Made by a program: the position numbers and the translations under genes. From positions 310,001 through 374,000 of the forward strand of contig JABUKB010000001.1 of the NCBI GenBank assembly GCA_014595895.1: a stretch of DNA of 64,000 nt, read 5' to 3'. Positions 1 to 9,011 of this stretch are shown in pieces (positions within the stretch are counted from its first letter, which is position 1; each line of letters starts with the position of its first letter). Source of the DNA: Lysinibacillus odysseyi (GTDB lineage Bacteria > Bacillota > Bacilli > Bacillales_A > Planococcaceae). The notes under the pieces were generated by a model, which worked only from the letters and a program-made list of their open reading frames with translations, ran no database searches and was not told the origin of the DNA.

Positions 1-885
1 TTAACGTCCACATTTTTTGGTGGTGCAACATTAGTAGTACAACGCGAATTCCATCCAGTAGAAGCATTAAAAGCGATTGAGCAGCATAAAGTGACGTTGT
101 TCTTTGCTGTACCAGCGATGTACAATGCGTACTTTATGGTACCAAAAGATAGCTTTGATGTCTCTTCCGTGCGTGCCTTTAACTACGGGGCAGCGCCGAT
201 GTCACCTGGCATGATTCAAGCGGCCATTGATTATTTTGGTTCAGATCAATTTTATAATTGTTGCGGTCTTACAGAAGGAGGACCGGGGGGAATTGTTTTA
301 ATGCCACAAGAGCATAAAACAAAGCTGGGTGCTGCAGGCAAGGCAATGCCATTTTTAAATGCACGTGTCGTGAATGATCAAATGGAAGACGTCATACCGG
401 GAGAGGTCGGGGAGTTCATTATTCGCAGTAGCTCTGTGATGAAGGAATATTACAAAAAACCAGAGGAAACAGCAAAAACTTTCCGCGATGGCTGGCTGTT
501 GACAGGCGACTTGGCGACGGTAGATGAGGACGGTTATATCACATTGGTTGACCGCAAAAAGGACATGATTATTTCAGGTGGAGAAAATGTGTATTCCGTA
601 GAGGTAGAGCAGGTACTGAACAGTCACCCGGGTATTTTAGAAGCAGCGGCAATCGGCTTGCCTGATCCGCAGTGGGGTGAAATCGTGACAGCGATTATCG
701 TGCCAAAAGAAGGTGCGGTCCTCGATGCGGAGGAAATCAAAACCTTCTGTCGAGAAAGCTTGGCCGGCTATAAAATACCGCGACACTTTATTTATACAGA
801 TGCACTGCCACGTAACGCATCAGGTAAAATCTTGAAATATCATTTACGGGAAGAGTGGAAGGATAGTCGTATTCAACAAGGATAA
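1..885 (+). CDS. Acyl-CoA ligase, AMP-binding family, C-terminal 294 residues (5' end outside window)
   Basis: The reading frame is open from base 1, so the gene begins upstream; an internal Met at base 91 is not the start. The visible part carries ANL-superfamily motifs: a CGLTEGGPG segment near bases 265-290 (A5-like), GWLLTGDLATVDEDGY followed by DRKKDMI (A7/A8 hinge, bases about 490-570), and PRNASGKILK (A10 catalytic lysine, about 811-840). The family activates a carboxylic acid to acyl-AMP and then acyl-CoA. Neighbours (thiolase 19 nt downstream, SDR, acyl-CoA dehydrogenase) indicate a fatty or other aliphatic acid as substrate. Chain length cannot be told from this part. The family call is secure; the substrate is inferred. 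Confidence 0.9.
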   Translation, partial: LTSTFFGGATLVVQREFHPVEALKAIEQHKVTLFFAVPAMYNAYFMVPKDSFDVSSVRAFNYGAAPMSPGMIQAAIDYFGSDQFYNCCGLTEGGPGGIVLMPQEHKTKLGAAGKAMPFLNARVVNDQMEDVIPGEVGEFIIRSSSVMKEYYKKPEETAKTFRDGWLLTGDLATVDEDGYITLVDRKKDMIISGGENVYSVEVEQVLNSHPGILEAAAIGLPDPQWGEIVTAIIVPKEGAVLDAEEIKTFCRESLAGYKIPRHFIYTDALPRNASGKILKYHLREEWKDSRIQQG

Positions 886-904
886 ATACAAGGGGGATGA
901 TGAG

Positions 905-2032
905 ATGACAGAAGCAGTAATTGTAGCAGCAGTACGTACACCTGTCGGACGTATGAAAGGGAAATTGGCGCAAGTACGAGCGGATGATTTAGCAGCAGAT
1001 GTCCTAGAGGAAGTGGTACAAAGAGCGGGGATTGATAAAGGTATCGTGGATGATGTTATTTTAGGCTGTGTTTCCCAAACGATGGAGCAAGGAGCAAATA
1101 TCGCGAGGACTGCCGCCTTGATGGCTGGTTTCCCATTAGAGGTGCCAGGTGTGACAATTGATCGGCAATGCGGGTCAAGCTTGCAAGCTGTTCATTTTGC
1201 CGCACAGGCAATACTAAGCGGTGATATGGATGTTGTCATTGCGGGCGGCGTGGAGAGCATGAGCCGAGTACCTATGTTCTCGAATATGGAAGGAGCACAT
1301 AGGGGAGAGCGACTTACAGAAAACTATGAAATTATCCACCAAGGTTTATCTGCTGAAAGAATAGCTGAAAAATGGTCTTTGACAGAGGAACAAATTAATG
1401 CGTACTCAGTAGAAAGTCATAGACGAGCGCTAGAGGCTATACAATCCGAACGTTTTCAACAGGAATTGCTACCGATTAATGAGGTGGAGATAGACGAAGG
1501 ACCGCGTGAGGGCACGACGACGGAAGTGCTGGCTGGGTTAAAGAAAGTCTTTAAAGAAGATGGAGTTATTTCAGCAGGCAATGCTTCCCAAATGAGTGAT
1601 GGTGCTTCCGCAGTGGTCGTAATGTCCAGTAAGCGAGCAGAAGAGCTTGGTATAAAACCAATGGCGAAAATTGTGGCGCGTACCGTGGTAGGGTCTGATC
1701 CTACACTGATGTTAACAGGTCCAATAGAGGCAACAAAGCGTGTATTGCAACGTGCAGGTTTAACGATTGAGGATATAGATACGTATGAAGTAAATGAAGC
1801 ATTTGCGCCTGTTCCGCTTGTTTGGGCGCAAGAGGTAGGAGCAGATATGGCAAAGCTAAACCCAGACGGTGGTGCCATTGCGCTTGGACATCCTTTAGGA
1901 GCAACTGGCACAAAGTTATTAACAACAATGCTATATCGTATGGAGCGAGAAAAGATGCGCTATGGTTTATTAGCCATTTGTGAAGGTATGGGAATGGCCA
2001 ACGCTACAATTATTGAAAGAATAGTAGACTAA
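905..2032 (+). CDS. Thiolase family acetyl-CoA C-acyltransferase
   Basis: 375 residues, close to the usual 380-395 for the family. The nucleophile is Cys89 in [10 protein letters not shown]; His329 lies in GHPLGATG and the second acid/base cysteine is Cys359 in [17 protein letters not shown] is the oxyanion-associated NEAF motif. The enzyme either cleaves 3-ketoacyl-CoA to acetyl-CoA plus a shortened acyl-CoA or does the reverse condensation. Placement between an acyl-CoA ligase and dehydrogenases favours degradation. A GGGGGATGATGAG ribosome site precedes the ATG. The C-terminal signature is C-E-G-M-G rather than the commoner C-x-G-G-G, but the cysteine is kept. AtoB and FadA types cannot be separated here. 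Confidence 0.9.
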   Translation: MTEAVIVAAVRTPVGRMKGKLAQVRADDLAADVLEEVVQRAGIDKGIVDDVILGCVSQTMEQGANIARTAALMAGFPLEVPGVTIDRQCGSSLQAVHFAAQAILSGDMDVVIAGGVESMSRVPMFSNMEGAHRGERLTENYEIIHQGLSAERIAEKWSLTEEQINAYSVESHRRALEAIQSERFQQELLPINEVEIDEGPREGTTTEVLAGLKKVFKEDGVISAGNASQMSDGASAVVVMSSKRAEELGIKPMAKIVARTVVGSDPTLMLTGPIEATKRVLQRAGLTIEDIDTYEVNEAFAPVPLVWAQEVGADMAKLNPDGGAIALGHPLGATGTKLLTTMLYRMEREKMRYGLLAICEGMGMANATIIERIVD

Positions 2033-2046
2033 AAGGGGGATTTTCC

Positions 2047-2814
2047 ATGCAAGTACAAGATGTAGTAGCCATCGTGACAGGCGGTGCCTCAGGTTTAGGA
2101 GAAGCAACTGTTAGAAGAATTGTCGCAGGAGGCGGGAAGGCCGTTATTTTAGATGTACAGGAAAAACGTGCCCATGCATTAGTAGAAGAATTAGGTGATG
2201 CAGTACGGTTTGCGTTGACTGATGTAGCCTATGCCGATGATGTCCAAGCAGCCATTCAAACAGCTATGGATGCTTTCGGCAAAATCAATGTAGCGGTCAA
2301 TTGTGCAGGAATCGCCGTAGCACAAAAGGTCCGCTCCAAACGAGGACTTCATTCATTAACGGATTTTGAAAAGGTGCTAAGGGTGAATTTAACCGGTACA
2401 TTTAATGTGATACGTCTAGCATCCGAGGCGATGTGTACAAATGAAGCGGATCAGGACGGGCAGCGCGGCGTTATTATTAATACGGCTTCTGTAGCAGCAT
2501 TTGATGGGCAAATTGGGCAAGCGGCATATAGTGCTTCGAAAGGCGGGGTAGTCGGCATGACATTACCGATTGCTCGGGAGCTTGCGGAAATTGGCGTGCG
2601 CGTAATGACGATTGCTCCTGGTCTGATCCATACTCCACTTTTTGCAACATTGCCTGAAGCAGCCAAAACTTCACTTGGCGAGATGACACCATTCCCGAAA
2701 CGTTTAGGGGAGCCTTCGGAATATGCACATCTAGTAACAGCAATTATCGAAAATACCATGCTGAATGGAGAGGTTATTCGGTTAGATGGCGCCATTCGCA
2801 TGCAGCCAAAGTAG
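2047..2814 (+). CDS. SDR-family 3-hydroxyacyl-CoA dehydrogenase (HSD10/type-2-like)
   Basis: 255 residues with a classical short-chain dehydrogenase fold: cofactor loop TGGASGLG (residues 11-18), NCAGIA (85-90) and catalytic Ser148, Tyr161 and Lys165 in YSASK. An aspartate at the end of beta-2 (LDVQ) suggests NAD rather than NADP. The long insert around residues 97-140 and the ending [13 protein letters not shown] resemble the type-2 3-hydroxyacyl-CoA dehydrogenase (HSD17B10-like) branch, which oxidises straight or 2-methyl-branched 3-hydroxyacyl-CoA. It begins 14 nt after the thiolase stop, with an AAAGGGGG ribosome site, so the two are co-transcribed. Role in beta-oxidation is inferred from neighbours; a generic FabG-like reductase is the alternative. 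Confidence 0.85.
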   Translation: MQVQDVVAIVTGGASGLGEATVRRIVAGGGKAVILDVQEKRAHALVEELGDAVRFALTDVAYADDVQAAIQTAMDAFGKINVAVNCAGIAVAQKVRSKRGLHSLTDFEKVLRVNLTGTFNVIRLASEAMCTNEADQDGQRGVIINTASVAAFDGQIGQAAYSASKGGVVGMTLPIARELAEIGVRVMTIAPGLIHTPLFATLPEAAKTSLGEMTPFPKRLGEPSEYAHLVTAIIENTMLNGEVIRLDGAIRMQPK

Positions 2815-2826
2815 GAGGGATGTGTT

Positions 2827-3966
2827 ATGCGTTACCGCTTTGAAACAGAAGAACATACACAATTTCGCAAAACAGTACGAAAATTTGTACAGCAACAGCT
2901 AGCTCCGCAGTATGAACAGTGGGAAGAAAGCGGAATTATTCCCAAAGACGTTTGGCGCCAAATGGGCGAGATGGGATATTTATGTCCACAGGTAGCGGAG
3001 CGCTACGGCGGTCTAGGGCTGGACTATCGCTATAACATTATCATATCCGAAGAACTGGAAAGACTAGGTTCTAATTTAGTAGGATTTGGTTTGCATAGTG
3101 ATGTGGTTGTGCCATACATTGAAGCATTTGGGACCGAACAACAAAAAGAGCGCTACTTGCCTGGCTGTGTAGACGGCTCGATTATTACAGCTATTGCGAT
3201 GACAGAACCTGGTGCAGGTTCTGATCTGGCGGGTATCCAAACGACAGCTGTTAAAAACGGTGACCATTATGTTTTAAACGGCTCCAAAACTTTTATATCA
3301 AACGGTATCAACAGTAATTTAATTATTGTGGTAGCAAAAACAGAACCGGCAGCAGGGCATAAAGGCATCAGCCTGTTTTTTGTAGAGGAAGGGACAGAAG
3401 GCTTTTCGCGTGGTAGAAAGTTAAAAAAGGTAGGGCAGCACGGACAAGATACGGCAGAGCTTTTCTTTACGCAGTGTCGTATACCTGTTGAAAATATGCT
3501 CGGTGCAGAAAATCAAGGCTTTTATTACCTAATGCAAAAATTACAGCAGGAGCGTTTAGCAGTGGGCATTTCCGCTCTTGTTGCAATGGAGGATATGCTG
3601 GAGCACACTATTGCTTACGTAAAAGAGCGGACAGCATTCAACAAGCCGATTAGTGCTTTTCAAAATACGCAGTTTAAATTAGCTGAATTTGCTACACAAA
3701 TTGAAATGGGACGTGCTTTTATAGAAAAGCTAATTGAGGCCCATTTAAAGGGTGAAAATGTCGTTACGCAAGTATCGATGGCAAAATATAAATTGTCCGA
3801 GCAGGCAAGGGAAATGGCTGCCGAGTGTTTACAGCTACACGGAGGCTACGGTTTTATGGAAGAATATAAAATTGCCCGGCGCTACCGAGATATAGCGGTG
3901 TTGCCGATTTATGCCGGAACAAATGAAATCATGAAAACGATTATTGCTAAGAATATGGGGCTATAG
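2827..3966 (+). CDS. Acyl-CoA dehydrogenase, long-chain (LCAD)-like
   Basis: 379 residues, normal for the flavin acyl-CoA dehydrogenase family, which makes trans-2-enoyl-CoA. TEPGAGSDLAG (127-137) and NGSKTFISNG (151-160) are the FAD/substrate motifs. LHGGYGFMEEY lies near the C-terminus. The position that holds the catalytic Glu in medium- and short-chain enzymes (Y-E-G-T) is Ala363 here (IYAGTNEIM). Instead a Glu is present at 242 in LQQERLAVG, the helix-G position used by LCAD and isovaleryl-CoA dehydrogenase. From memory, overall wording resembles mammalian LCAD, so long or branched acyl-CoA is the likely substrate. It starts 12 nt after the SDR gene. Confidence 0.9.
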   Translation: MRYRFETEEHTQFRKTVRKFVQQQLAPQYEQWEESGIIPKDVWRQMGEMGYLCPQVAERYGGLGLDYRYNIIISEELERLGSNLVGFGLHSDVVVPYIEAFGTEQQKERYLPGCVDGSIITAIAMTEPGAGSDLAGIQTTAVKNGDHYVLNGSKTFISNGINSNLIIVVAKTEPAAGHKGISLFFVEEGTEGFSRGRKLKKVGQHGQDTAELFFTQCRIPVENMLGAENQGFYYLMQKLQQERLAVGISALVAMEDMLEHTIAYVKERTAFNKPISAFQNTQFKLAEFATQIEMGRAFIEKLIEAHLKGENVVTQVSMAKYKLSEQAREMAAECLQLHGGYGFMEEYKIARRYRDIAVLPIYAGTNEIMKTIIAKNMGL

Positions 3967-4007
3967 GGTCGAAATCGGTGATATTCTAATAGAAACGGGG
4001 TATTTCT

Positions 4008-5627
4008 ATGCATATGATGGATACACAGTTAACGTTAACTAGTTTTTTAAATCGAGCAGAGCGTCATTTTAGTCATAAAACCATTATTTCCCGCACCTCC
4101 GAAACGAATATTCAGACATTTACGTATGGGGAATACGCAAAGCGCACACGCAAGCTAGCGGATGCTTTATCTAAGCTGGGCATGACAAGAGGCACGAAGG
4201 TTGCGACATTTTGCTGGAATCACCATCGCCATTTAGAAGCTTATTTTGCTGTACCTTGTGCCGGGGCTGTTTTGCACATGGTCAATATCCGGTTATTCCC
4301 TGAACATATTATTTATGTGGTCAACCATGCCCAGGATGAAATTGTTCTTGTGGACGACTCGTTATTGCCATTAGTAGAGGCCGTTGCTCCGCACTTTACA
4401 TCCGTGAAAGCATACGTGATCTGTGGAGATGACGTGGATGTATCCAAAACAACGCTGCCAAATGCTTATTCTTATGAAGAATTGCTCGCTAAAGCCTCGG
4501 ATGCATTTGAGTTCCCGCAGGATTTAGATGAAAATGCAGCAGCAGGCATGTGCTATACAAGTGCCACAACGGGGATGCCTAAAGGAGTGGTTTATACGCA
4601 CCGGAGCATCGTATTGCATAGCATGGCCATGTGGAATGCGGATGGTGTAGGTGTGAGCGAAAGAGATACCGTGCTCCCAGTCGTGCCGATGTTCCACGCC
4701 AATGCTTGGGGCCTGCCGTTTGCCTGCGTTGGATCGGGCACAACACAGGTACTCCCGGGACCAATGTTTACTCCGCAACTAATCCTTGATTTATTTGAAA
4801 AATATAAGGTCACAATTTCAGCAGGAGTGCCGACTATTTGGTTAGGGGTTTTACAAGAGCAACAGCAAAATCCACGCCATCTAGACAGTGTCCGCTGTTT
4901 AATTTGCGGAGGCTCTGCATCGCCACTTGGTCTCATTCGTGCCTTTGAGCAAATGGGCATTGAATATTATACAGGCTATGGGATGACGGAAACATCACCG
5001 CTAGTAAGTCTCTCTGTCTATACGTCAGAAATGGCAGATTATAGTTTTGATGAGAAAATGGAGGTACGCGTAACACAAGGATTGACGATGCCGCTTGTCG
5101 AAACACGTATTGTTAACGAAAATGGCGATGTGCCATGGGATGGGCAAACGATGGGAGAGATCATCGTGCGCGGTCCATGGATTGCAGCAGAGTATTATCA
5201 AGATGAGCGCTCTGCAGAAGCATTTAAGGATGGCTGGCTTTATACTGGTGATATAGCAGTCTATACTCCAGATGGCTATATTCGCATAACAGATCGCACA
5301 AAAGATTTAATTAAATCGGGGGGCGAATGGATTTCTTCTATCGAACTGGAAAATGCCTTGATGACGCATGATAAAGTGTTCGAGGCAGCGGTAATCGCTG
5401 TGCCGCACGAAAAATGGATTGAAAGACCATTGGCTTGTGTTGTAGTAAAGCCGGAGTATAAAGATACAGTAACAAAGGAAGAGCTGTTAGCCAGCTTAGC
5501 TGAAAACTTCCCGAAACAATGGGTACCGGACGATGTGGTTTTCTTAGATGAAATCCCGAAGACCTCGGTCGGCAAGTTTTTAAAGGCAAAGTTACGTGAA
5601 GAAATGAAAGAGTATATTACGCAGTAA
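4008..5627 (+). CDS. Long-chain-type fatty acid--CoA ligase (AMP-binding)
   Basis: 539 residues, full length for fatty-acyl-CoA synthetases of the bacterial 540-residue type. The P-loop TSATTGMPKG is at residues 184-193, GYGMTETSP follows near 325, GWLYTGDIAVYTPDGY and DRTKDLIKSGGEW form the A7/A8 region, and PKTSVGKFLK carries the adenylation lysine Lys523. It makes acyl-CoA from a free acid, ATP and CoA. Last gene of the beta-oxidation cluster, 41 nt after the dehydrogenase and followed by a terminator. Second ligase in the same cluster, so the two probably differ in substrate. The ATG at 4008 has a GGGG box 8 nt upstream; Met at 4014 is an alternative. Confidence 0.9.
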   Translation: MHMMDTQLTLTSFLNRAERHFSHKTIISRTSETNIQTFTYGEYAKRTRKLADALSKLGMTRGTKVATFCWNHHRHLEAYFAVPCAGAVLHMVNIRLFPEHIIYVVNHAQDEIVLVDDSLLPLVEAVAPHFTSVKAYVICGDDVDVSKTTLPNAYSYEELLAKASDAFEFPQDLDENAAAGMCYTSATTGMPKGVVYTHRSIVLHSMAMWNADGVGVSERDTVLPVVPMFHANAWGLPFACVGSGTTQVLPGPMFTPQLILDLFEKYKVTISAGVPTIWLGVLQEQQQNPRHLDSVRCLICGGSASPLGLIRAFEQMGIEYYTGYGMTETSPLVSLSVYTSEMADYSFDEKMEVRVTQGLTMPLVETRIVNENGDVPWDGQTMGEIIVRGPWIAAEYYQDERSAEAFKDGWLYTGDIAVYTPDGYIRITDRTKDLIKSGGEWISSIELENALMTHDKVFEAAVIAVPHEKWIERPLACVVVKPEYKDTVTKEELLASLAENFPKQWVPDDVVFLDEIPKTSVGKFLKAKLREEMKEYITQ

Positions 5628-5635
5628 AGTGCGAG

Positions 5636-5664
5636 GGCGCCTAAAGCTTTGTAAGGCGCCTTTT
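5636..5664 (+). terminator. Intrinsic terminator of the beta-oxidation cluster
   Basis: Perfect 7-bp stem GGCGCCT (5636-5642) with AGGCGCC (5654-5660), 11-nt loop, then TTTT. It is 8 nt after the ligase stop codon. Confidence 0.85.
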
Positions 5665-5673
5665 AATTATGTA

Positions 5674-5705
5674 TAAAAAAAGAGCATCAGCGAAGTAGCT
5701 GACGC
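5674..5705 (-). terminator. Intrinsic terminator of rpmB
   Basis: Read on the minus strand: GCGTCAGC pairs with GCTGATGC (one G-U pair), followed by a run of T (A7 at 5674-5680 on the plus strand). It lies just after the rpmB stop and faces the ligase terminator, closing the convergent pair. Confidence 0.85.
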
Positions 5706-5716
5706 CCCGTACGCGA

Positions 5717-5905
5717 TTAAACGCGCTCGATTTTACCTGATTTTAATGCACGAGCAGAAACCCATACACGCTTAGGCTTACCGTCAACTAGGATACGAAC
5801 CTTTTGTAGGTTTGCTCCCCAAGTACGTTTAGAAGCGTTCATAGCGTGAGAACGGTTATTTCCTGTACGAGCTTTACGGCCAGTAACTACACATTGTTTT
5901 GGCAT
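5717..5905 (-). CDS. rpmB: 50S ribosomal protein L28
   Basis: 62 residues, exactly the usual bacterial L28 length. N-terminal [20 protein letters not shown] and internal [13 protein letters not shown] are family hallmarks. It is a component of the large ribosomal subunit. Only one of the zinc-type cysteines (Cys5) is left, so this is the zinc-free (C-minus) form. An AAGGAGGG ribosome site sits 8 nt before the ATG on the minus strand. It is the only minus-strand gene in the window and is divergent from the asp23-like gene, as in Bacillus. Its own terminator follows. Confidence 0.98.
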   Translation of the reverse strand: MPKQCVVTGRKARTGNNRSHAMNASKRTWGANLQKVRILVDGKPKRVWVSARALKSGKIERV

Positions 5906-5971
5906 GTAAATTCCCTCCTTACAGATGAATCTGAAAGCTTGTTTTCAGTTCGATATTTCACATACCATAAT

Positions 5972-6000
5972 AATTTAACATACCTCCAAGTCGAGTGCAA
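5972..6000 (-). promoter_or_regulatory. Candidate sigma-A promoter for rpmB
   Basis: Minus strand: -35 TTGCAC (6000-5995), 17-nt spacer, -10 TAAATT (5977-5972), about 65 nt upstream of the start codon. Four of six matches in each box, so only a candidate. The divergent gap 5906-6161 otherwise holds a possible -10 TACAAT for asp23 at 6122-6127 with no good -35. Confidence 0.35.
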
Positions 6001-6161
6001 GAGATTTTACGTAAGCTTTCAAGAAAAAAACCTTTACAGTGTTTTGGGGTAGTGAAAGTCTCTCCTACAACAATTACTAGACGAATCCAAACGTTTTCTT
6101 TTATAATAATTCTTTGTGTAGTACAATATAGACAGTCAAAACGACCCAAGGAGGCAGGCAT

Positions 6162-6524
6162 ATGTCAGTAGAATTAACAAATGAATTCGGTCAAATTGAT
6201 ATTTCAAATGATGTCATTGCACAAATTGCAGGGGGAGCGGCTATTGAGTGTTACGGCATTGTCGGCATGGCCTCAAAACATCAAATTCGTGATGGTTTAA
6301 CAGAGATTTTACGAAAAGAAAATTTTGCAAGAGGTGTAATCATCCGCCAAGAAGGGGAAGATTTACATATTGATATGTACATTATTGTAAGCTATGGCAC
6401 GAAAATTTCAGAAATCGCTTACCAAGTACAGTCAACTGTAAAATATACAGTCAATAAAACACTAGGTATGAGTGTAAAATCAGTCAATATATTTGTTCAA
6501 GGCGTTCGTGTAATGAATGCGTAA
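6162..6524 (+). CDS. Asp23/Gls24 family envelope stress-like protein (YloU-like)
   Basis: 120 residues covering one Asp23 domain: ISNDVIAQIAGGAAIECYGIVGMAS near residues 14-38 and VNIFVQGVRV at the C-terminus are typical. No signal peptide or membrane segment, so it is cytoplasmic. In Staphylococcus, Asp23 proteins cluster at the membrane in cell-envelope homeostasis; the role in this organism is unknown. It ends 16 nt before the FakA-like gene, an arrangement conserved across Firmicutes. Strong AAGGAGG ribosome site. Possible -10 TACAAT at 6122-6127. Confidence 0.92.
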   Translation: MSVELTNEFGQIDISNDVIAQIAGGAAIECYGIVGMASKHQIRDGLTEILRKENFARGVIIRQEGEDLHIDMYIIVSYGTKISEIAYQVQSTVKYTVNKTLGMSVKSVNIFVQGVRVMNA

Positions 6525-6540
6525 GGAGGATTAGAATCGA

Positions 6541-8175
6541 ATGAAGTCATTAGACGGCATTAAATTTGCAGAGATGGTGCAAATGGGTGCGCATCACCTA
6601 TACCAAAATGCAAGTTATGTAGATTCGTTAAATGTATTCCCCGTTCCGGACGGTGATACAGGTACGAATATGAATTTATCGATGACGGGCGGGGCAAAGG
6701 AAACGGAGCAGCATACGTCAGCACATATCGGTAAAACAGCACAAGCATTATCAAAGGGCTTACTGATGGGAGCCCGTGGCAACTCAGGTGTTATTTTATC
6801 GCAATTATTCCGTGGTTTCGGTAAAACAATCGAAAAAGAAGAAACAGTCGATGCGAAAAAATTAGCTGCAGCTTTCCAGGGTGGTGTCGATACAGCCTAT
6901 AAAGCGGTGATGAAGCCAGTGGAAGGTACGATTTTAACGGTTGCTCGTGAAGCGGCAGCAAAAGGTGTCGAAGTTGCAGAAACAACAGATGATATCATTA
7001 CTTTAATGGAAGCTTTCATCAAAGAAGCACAAGCATCATTAAACCGTACACCTGATATGCTACCAGTTTTAAAAGAGGTTGGTGTAGTAGACAGTGGTGG
7101 ACAAGGTTTATTGTTCATTTATGAAGGATTTTTAGCATCGTTAAAAGGTGAAGCATTGCCAGAGAAAAACGATGCGACATTAGATGATTTAATCAATGCA
7201 GAGCATCACCGTGTACAGGACTTTATGAACACGGAAGATATTGTATTCGGTTATTGTACTGAAATCATGGTTCGTTTAGAAGCAAGTAAAGCGCCGTTTA
7301 ATGAAGAAGAGTTCCGTAATGAGCTAGATCCGATGGGTGATTCACTGCTTGTCATTTCTGATGATGAGGTGGCAAAAGTACATATCCATACGGAAACTCC
7401 AGGAGATGTTCTTTCAGCCGGTCAAAAATATGGCAGCTTAATGAAAATCAAAGTGGACAATATGCGTGAACAGCATTCAGCAATTGTCAATGAACCAACA
7501 GCACAAAAGAAAGAAAAAGTGCCTTATGCAATCGTGACAATTGCCATGGGTGAGGGAATTGCAACATTATTAAAATCAATTGGTGCTTCCTATGTAATTG
7601 AAGGCGGTCAGACGATGAATCCTTCAACAGAAGACATCGTTAAAGCAGTAAAAGAAATTGGGGCAGAAAGAGTACTACTAGTACCGAATAATAAAAATAT
7701 TTTAATGGCTGCAGATCAAGCGGCAGAACTTCTGGATATTGAAGCAGCAGTTGTCCCAACAAAAACAATTCCACAAGGGATGGCAGCTATTTTAGCGTTT
7801 AATCCGGAATTATCCGTAGAGGATAACAAAGAAGCAATGACGGCTGGTTTTGCACATGTGAAAACAGGTCAAGTAACATATGCAGTGCGTGATACATCCA
7901 TTGATGGTGTAGAGATTCGCAAAGATGACTATATGGCACTTGCAGAAGGAAAGATTGTGCTTTCAACACCTGGCATGATGGACGCAGCAAAAGAAGTTCT
8001 CACTCAACTAGTAGATGAAGATGCAGAAATCGTTACAATTATTTATGGTGAGGATGCAACATCGGATCAGGCTAATGAATTGGCAAGTTTCATTGAAGAA
8101 CATTTTGCAGATGCAGAAGTAGAAATAATTGAAGGTAAGCAATCATTATATCCATTTATTCTCTCGGTAGAGTAG
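6541..8175 (+). CDS. fakA: DAK2-domain fatty acid kinase subunit (YloV/FakA-like)
   Basis: 544 residues, the usual FakA/YloV length. The N-terminal DhaL (DAK2) nucleotide domain shows VFPVPDGDTGTNM (about residues 33-45, Mg-ATP aspartates) and GARGNSGVILSQ (about 78-89). The middle and C-terminal FakA-type domain carries SDDEVAKVHIHTETPG. Family members phosphorylate exogenous fatty acids bound to a FakB partner (DegV family), giving acyl-phosphate for PlsX/PlsY. No FakB is in this window. Functional assignment is by family. plsX, which would share the acyl-phosphate pool, lies about 5 kb downstream. Confidence 0.88.
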   Translation: MKSLDGIKFAEMVQMGAHHLYQNASYVDSLNVFPVPDGDTGTNMNLSMTGGAKETEQHTSAHIGKTAQALSKGLLMGARGNSGVILSQLFRGFGKTIEKEETVDAKKLAAAFQGGVDTAYKAVMKPVEGTILTVAREAAAKGVEVAETTDDIITLMEAFIKEAQASLNRTPDMLPVLKEVGVVDSGGQGLLFIYEGFLASLKGEALPEKNDATLDDLINAEHHRVQDFMNTEDIVFGYCTEIMVRLEASKAPFNEEEFRNELDPMGDSLLVISDDEVAKVHIHTETPGDVLSAGQKYGSLMKIKVDNMREQHSAIVNEPTAQKKEKVPYAIVTIAMGEGIATLLKSIGASYVIEGGQTMNPSTEDIVKAVKEIGAERVLLVPNNKNILMAADQAAELLDIEAAVVPTKTIPQGMAAILAFNPELSVEDNKEAMTAGFAHVKTGQVTYAVRDTSIDGVEIRKDDYMALAEGKIVLSTPGMMDAAKEVLTQLVDEDAEIVTIIYGEDATSDQANELASFIEEHFADAEVEIIEGKQSLYPFILSVE

Positions 8176-8189
8176 AAGGGATAAGAAAG

Positions 8190-8229
8190 AGACTGTTTGA
8201 GAAGATTCTTTTCAAACAGTCTTTCTTTT
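8190..8229 (+). terminator. Intrinsic terminator after fakA
   Basis: Perfect 11-bp stem AGACTGTTTGA (8190-8200) with TCAAACAGTCT (8212-8222), then TTCTTTTA. Confidence 0.9.
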
Positions 8230-8267
8230 AATCTTTTAAACATTCTGACAGTAAAAGTATGAATAAG

Positions 8268-8296
8268 TTGTGTCTTGGGATGCACCTTGTTACACT
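8268..8296 (+). promoter_or_regulatory. Candidate promoter for sdaAB-sdaAA
   Basis: TTGTGT (8268-8273), 17-nt spacer, TACACT (8291-8296), 42 nt before the sdaAB start and after the fakA terminator. The -35 is weak. Confidence 0.4.
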
Positions 8297-8337
8297 AAGG
8301 ATAAGTACAAAATTGTGAGAAAATTGAAGGTGATTAT

Positions 8338-9000
8338 ATGAAGTTTACATCTGTCTTTGATATTATCGGACCGGTTATGATTGGTCCATCTAGCTCTCAT
8401 ACAGCAGGTGCTGCCCGAATCGGACGAGTAGCGCGTGATCTATTTGGCCGGCAGCCAAAATGGGTAAAAATTCACTTATATGGCTCGTTTGCTGAAACAT
8501 ATCGTGGACATGGAACAGACGTAGCGTTAGTAGGCGGTGTTCTTGGGTATGATACGGATGATGAGCGTATTAAAACCGCATTTGAAGAAGCAGAAAAAGC
8601 AGGTCTTGAATTTGAATTTATTCCAGAACAAGCAGCAAAAGAACATCCCAATACTGCACGTCTTTTGATGGGGGACGATAGCGGAGAGATGAGTGTTGAG
8701 GGGATTTCTATCGGTGGAGGTAAAATTGAAATCAGTGAAGTGAACGGTTTCAAACTGCGCCTAACAGGTGGAATGCCTGCTATTTTGGTTGTCCATCAAG
8801 ATCGTACCGGCTGTATCGCCAATGTGGCGAACTGCTTAGCCATGCATAGTGTCAATATCGGTCATATGGAAGTATCAAGAATTGAGCGAGGCTTGACAGC
8901 TTTAATGGTGATAGAAGTCGATCAAAATATTGATGAACGCATACTCGAACAGTTATCCTATATACCCCATATCACGAAAGTATCAAAAATTAACAATTAG
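8338..9000 (+). CDS. sdaAB: L-serine dehydratase, beta subunit
   Basis: 220 residues. The N-terminal GPVMIGPSSSHTAGAARIG (about residues 11-29) is the signature of the serine dehydratase beta chain. The C-terminal third, from VVHQDRTGCIANVAN onward, is an ACT domain, expected to bind serine or another amino acid. With the alpha chain it deaminates L-serine to pyruvate and ammonia using a 4Fe-4S cluster. An AGGTGATTAT ribosome site precedes the ATG. The alpha-subunit gene follows 11 nt downstream. Length and order match B. subtilis sdaAB-sdaAA. Confidence 0.95.
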   Translation: MKFTSVFDIIGPVMIGPSSSHTAGAARIGRVARDLFGRQPKWVKIHLYGSFAETYRGHGTDVALVGGVLGYDTDDERIKTAFEEAEKAGLEFEFIPEQAAKEHPNTARLLMGDDSGEMSVEGISIGGGKIEISEVNGFKLRLTGGMPAILVVHQDRTGCIANVANCLAMHSVNIGHMEVSRIERGLTALMVIEVDQNIDERILEQLSYIPHITKVSKINN

Positions 9001-9011
9001 GAGGGGATGAA

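Noticed and set aside
5628-5716. Search for a spoVM-like short gene next to rpmB
   Set aside because: The 89 nt are fully used by two convergent terminators; no 26-codon frame with a ribosome site is present.
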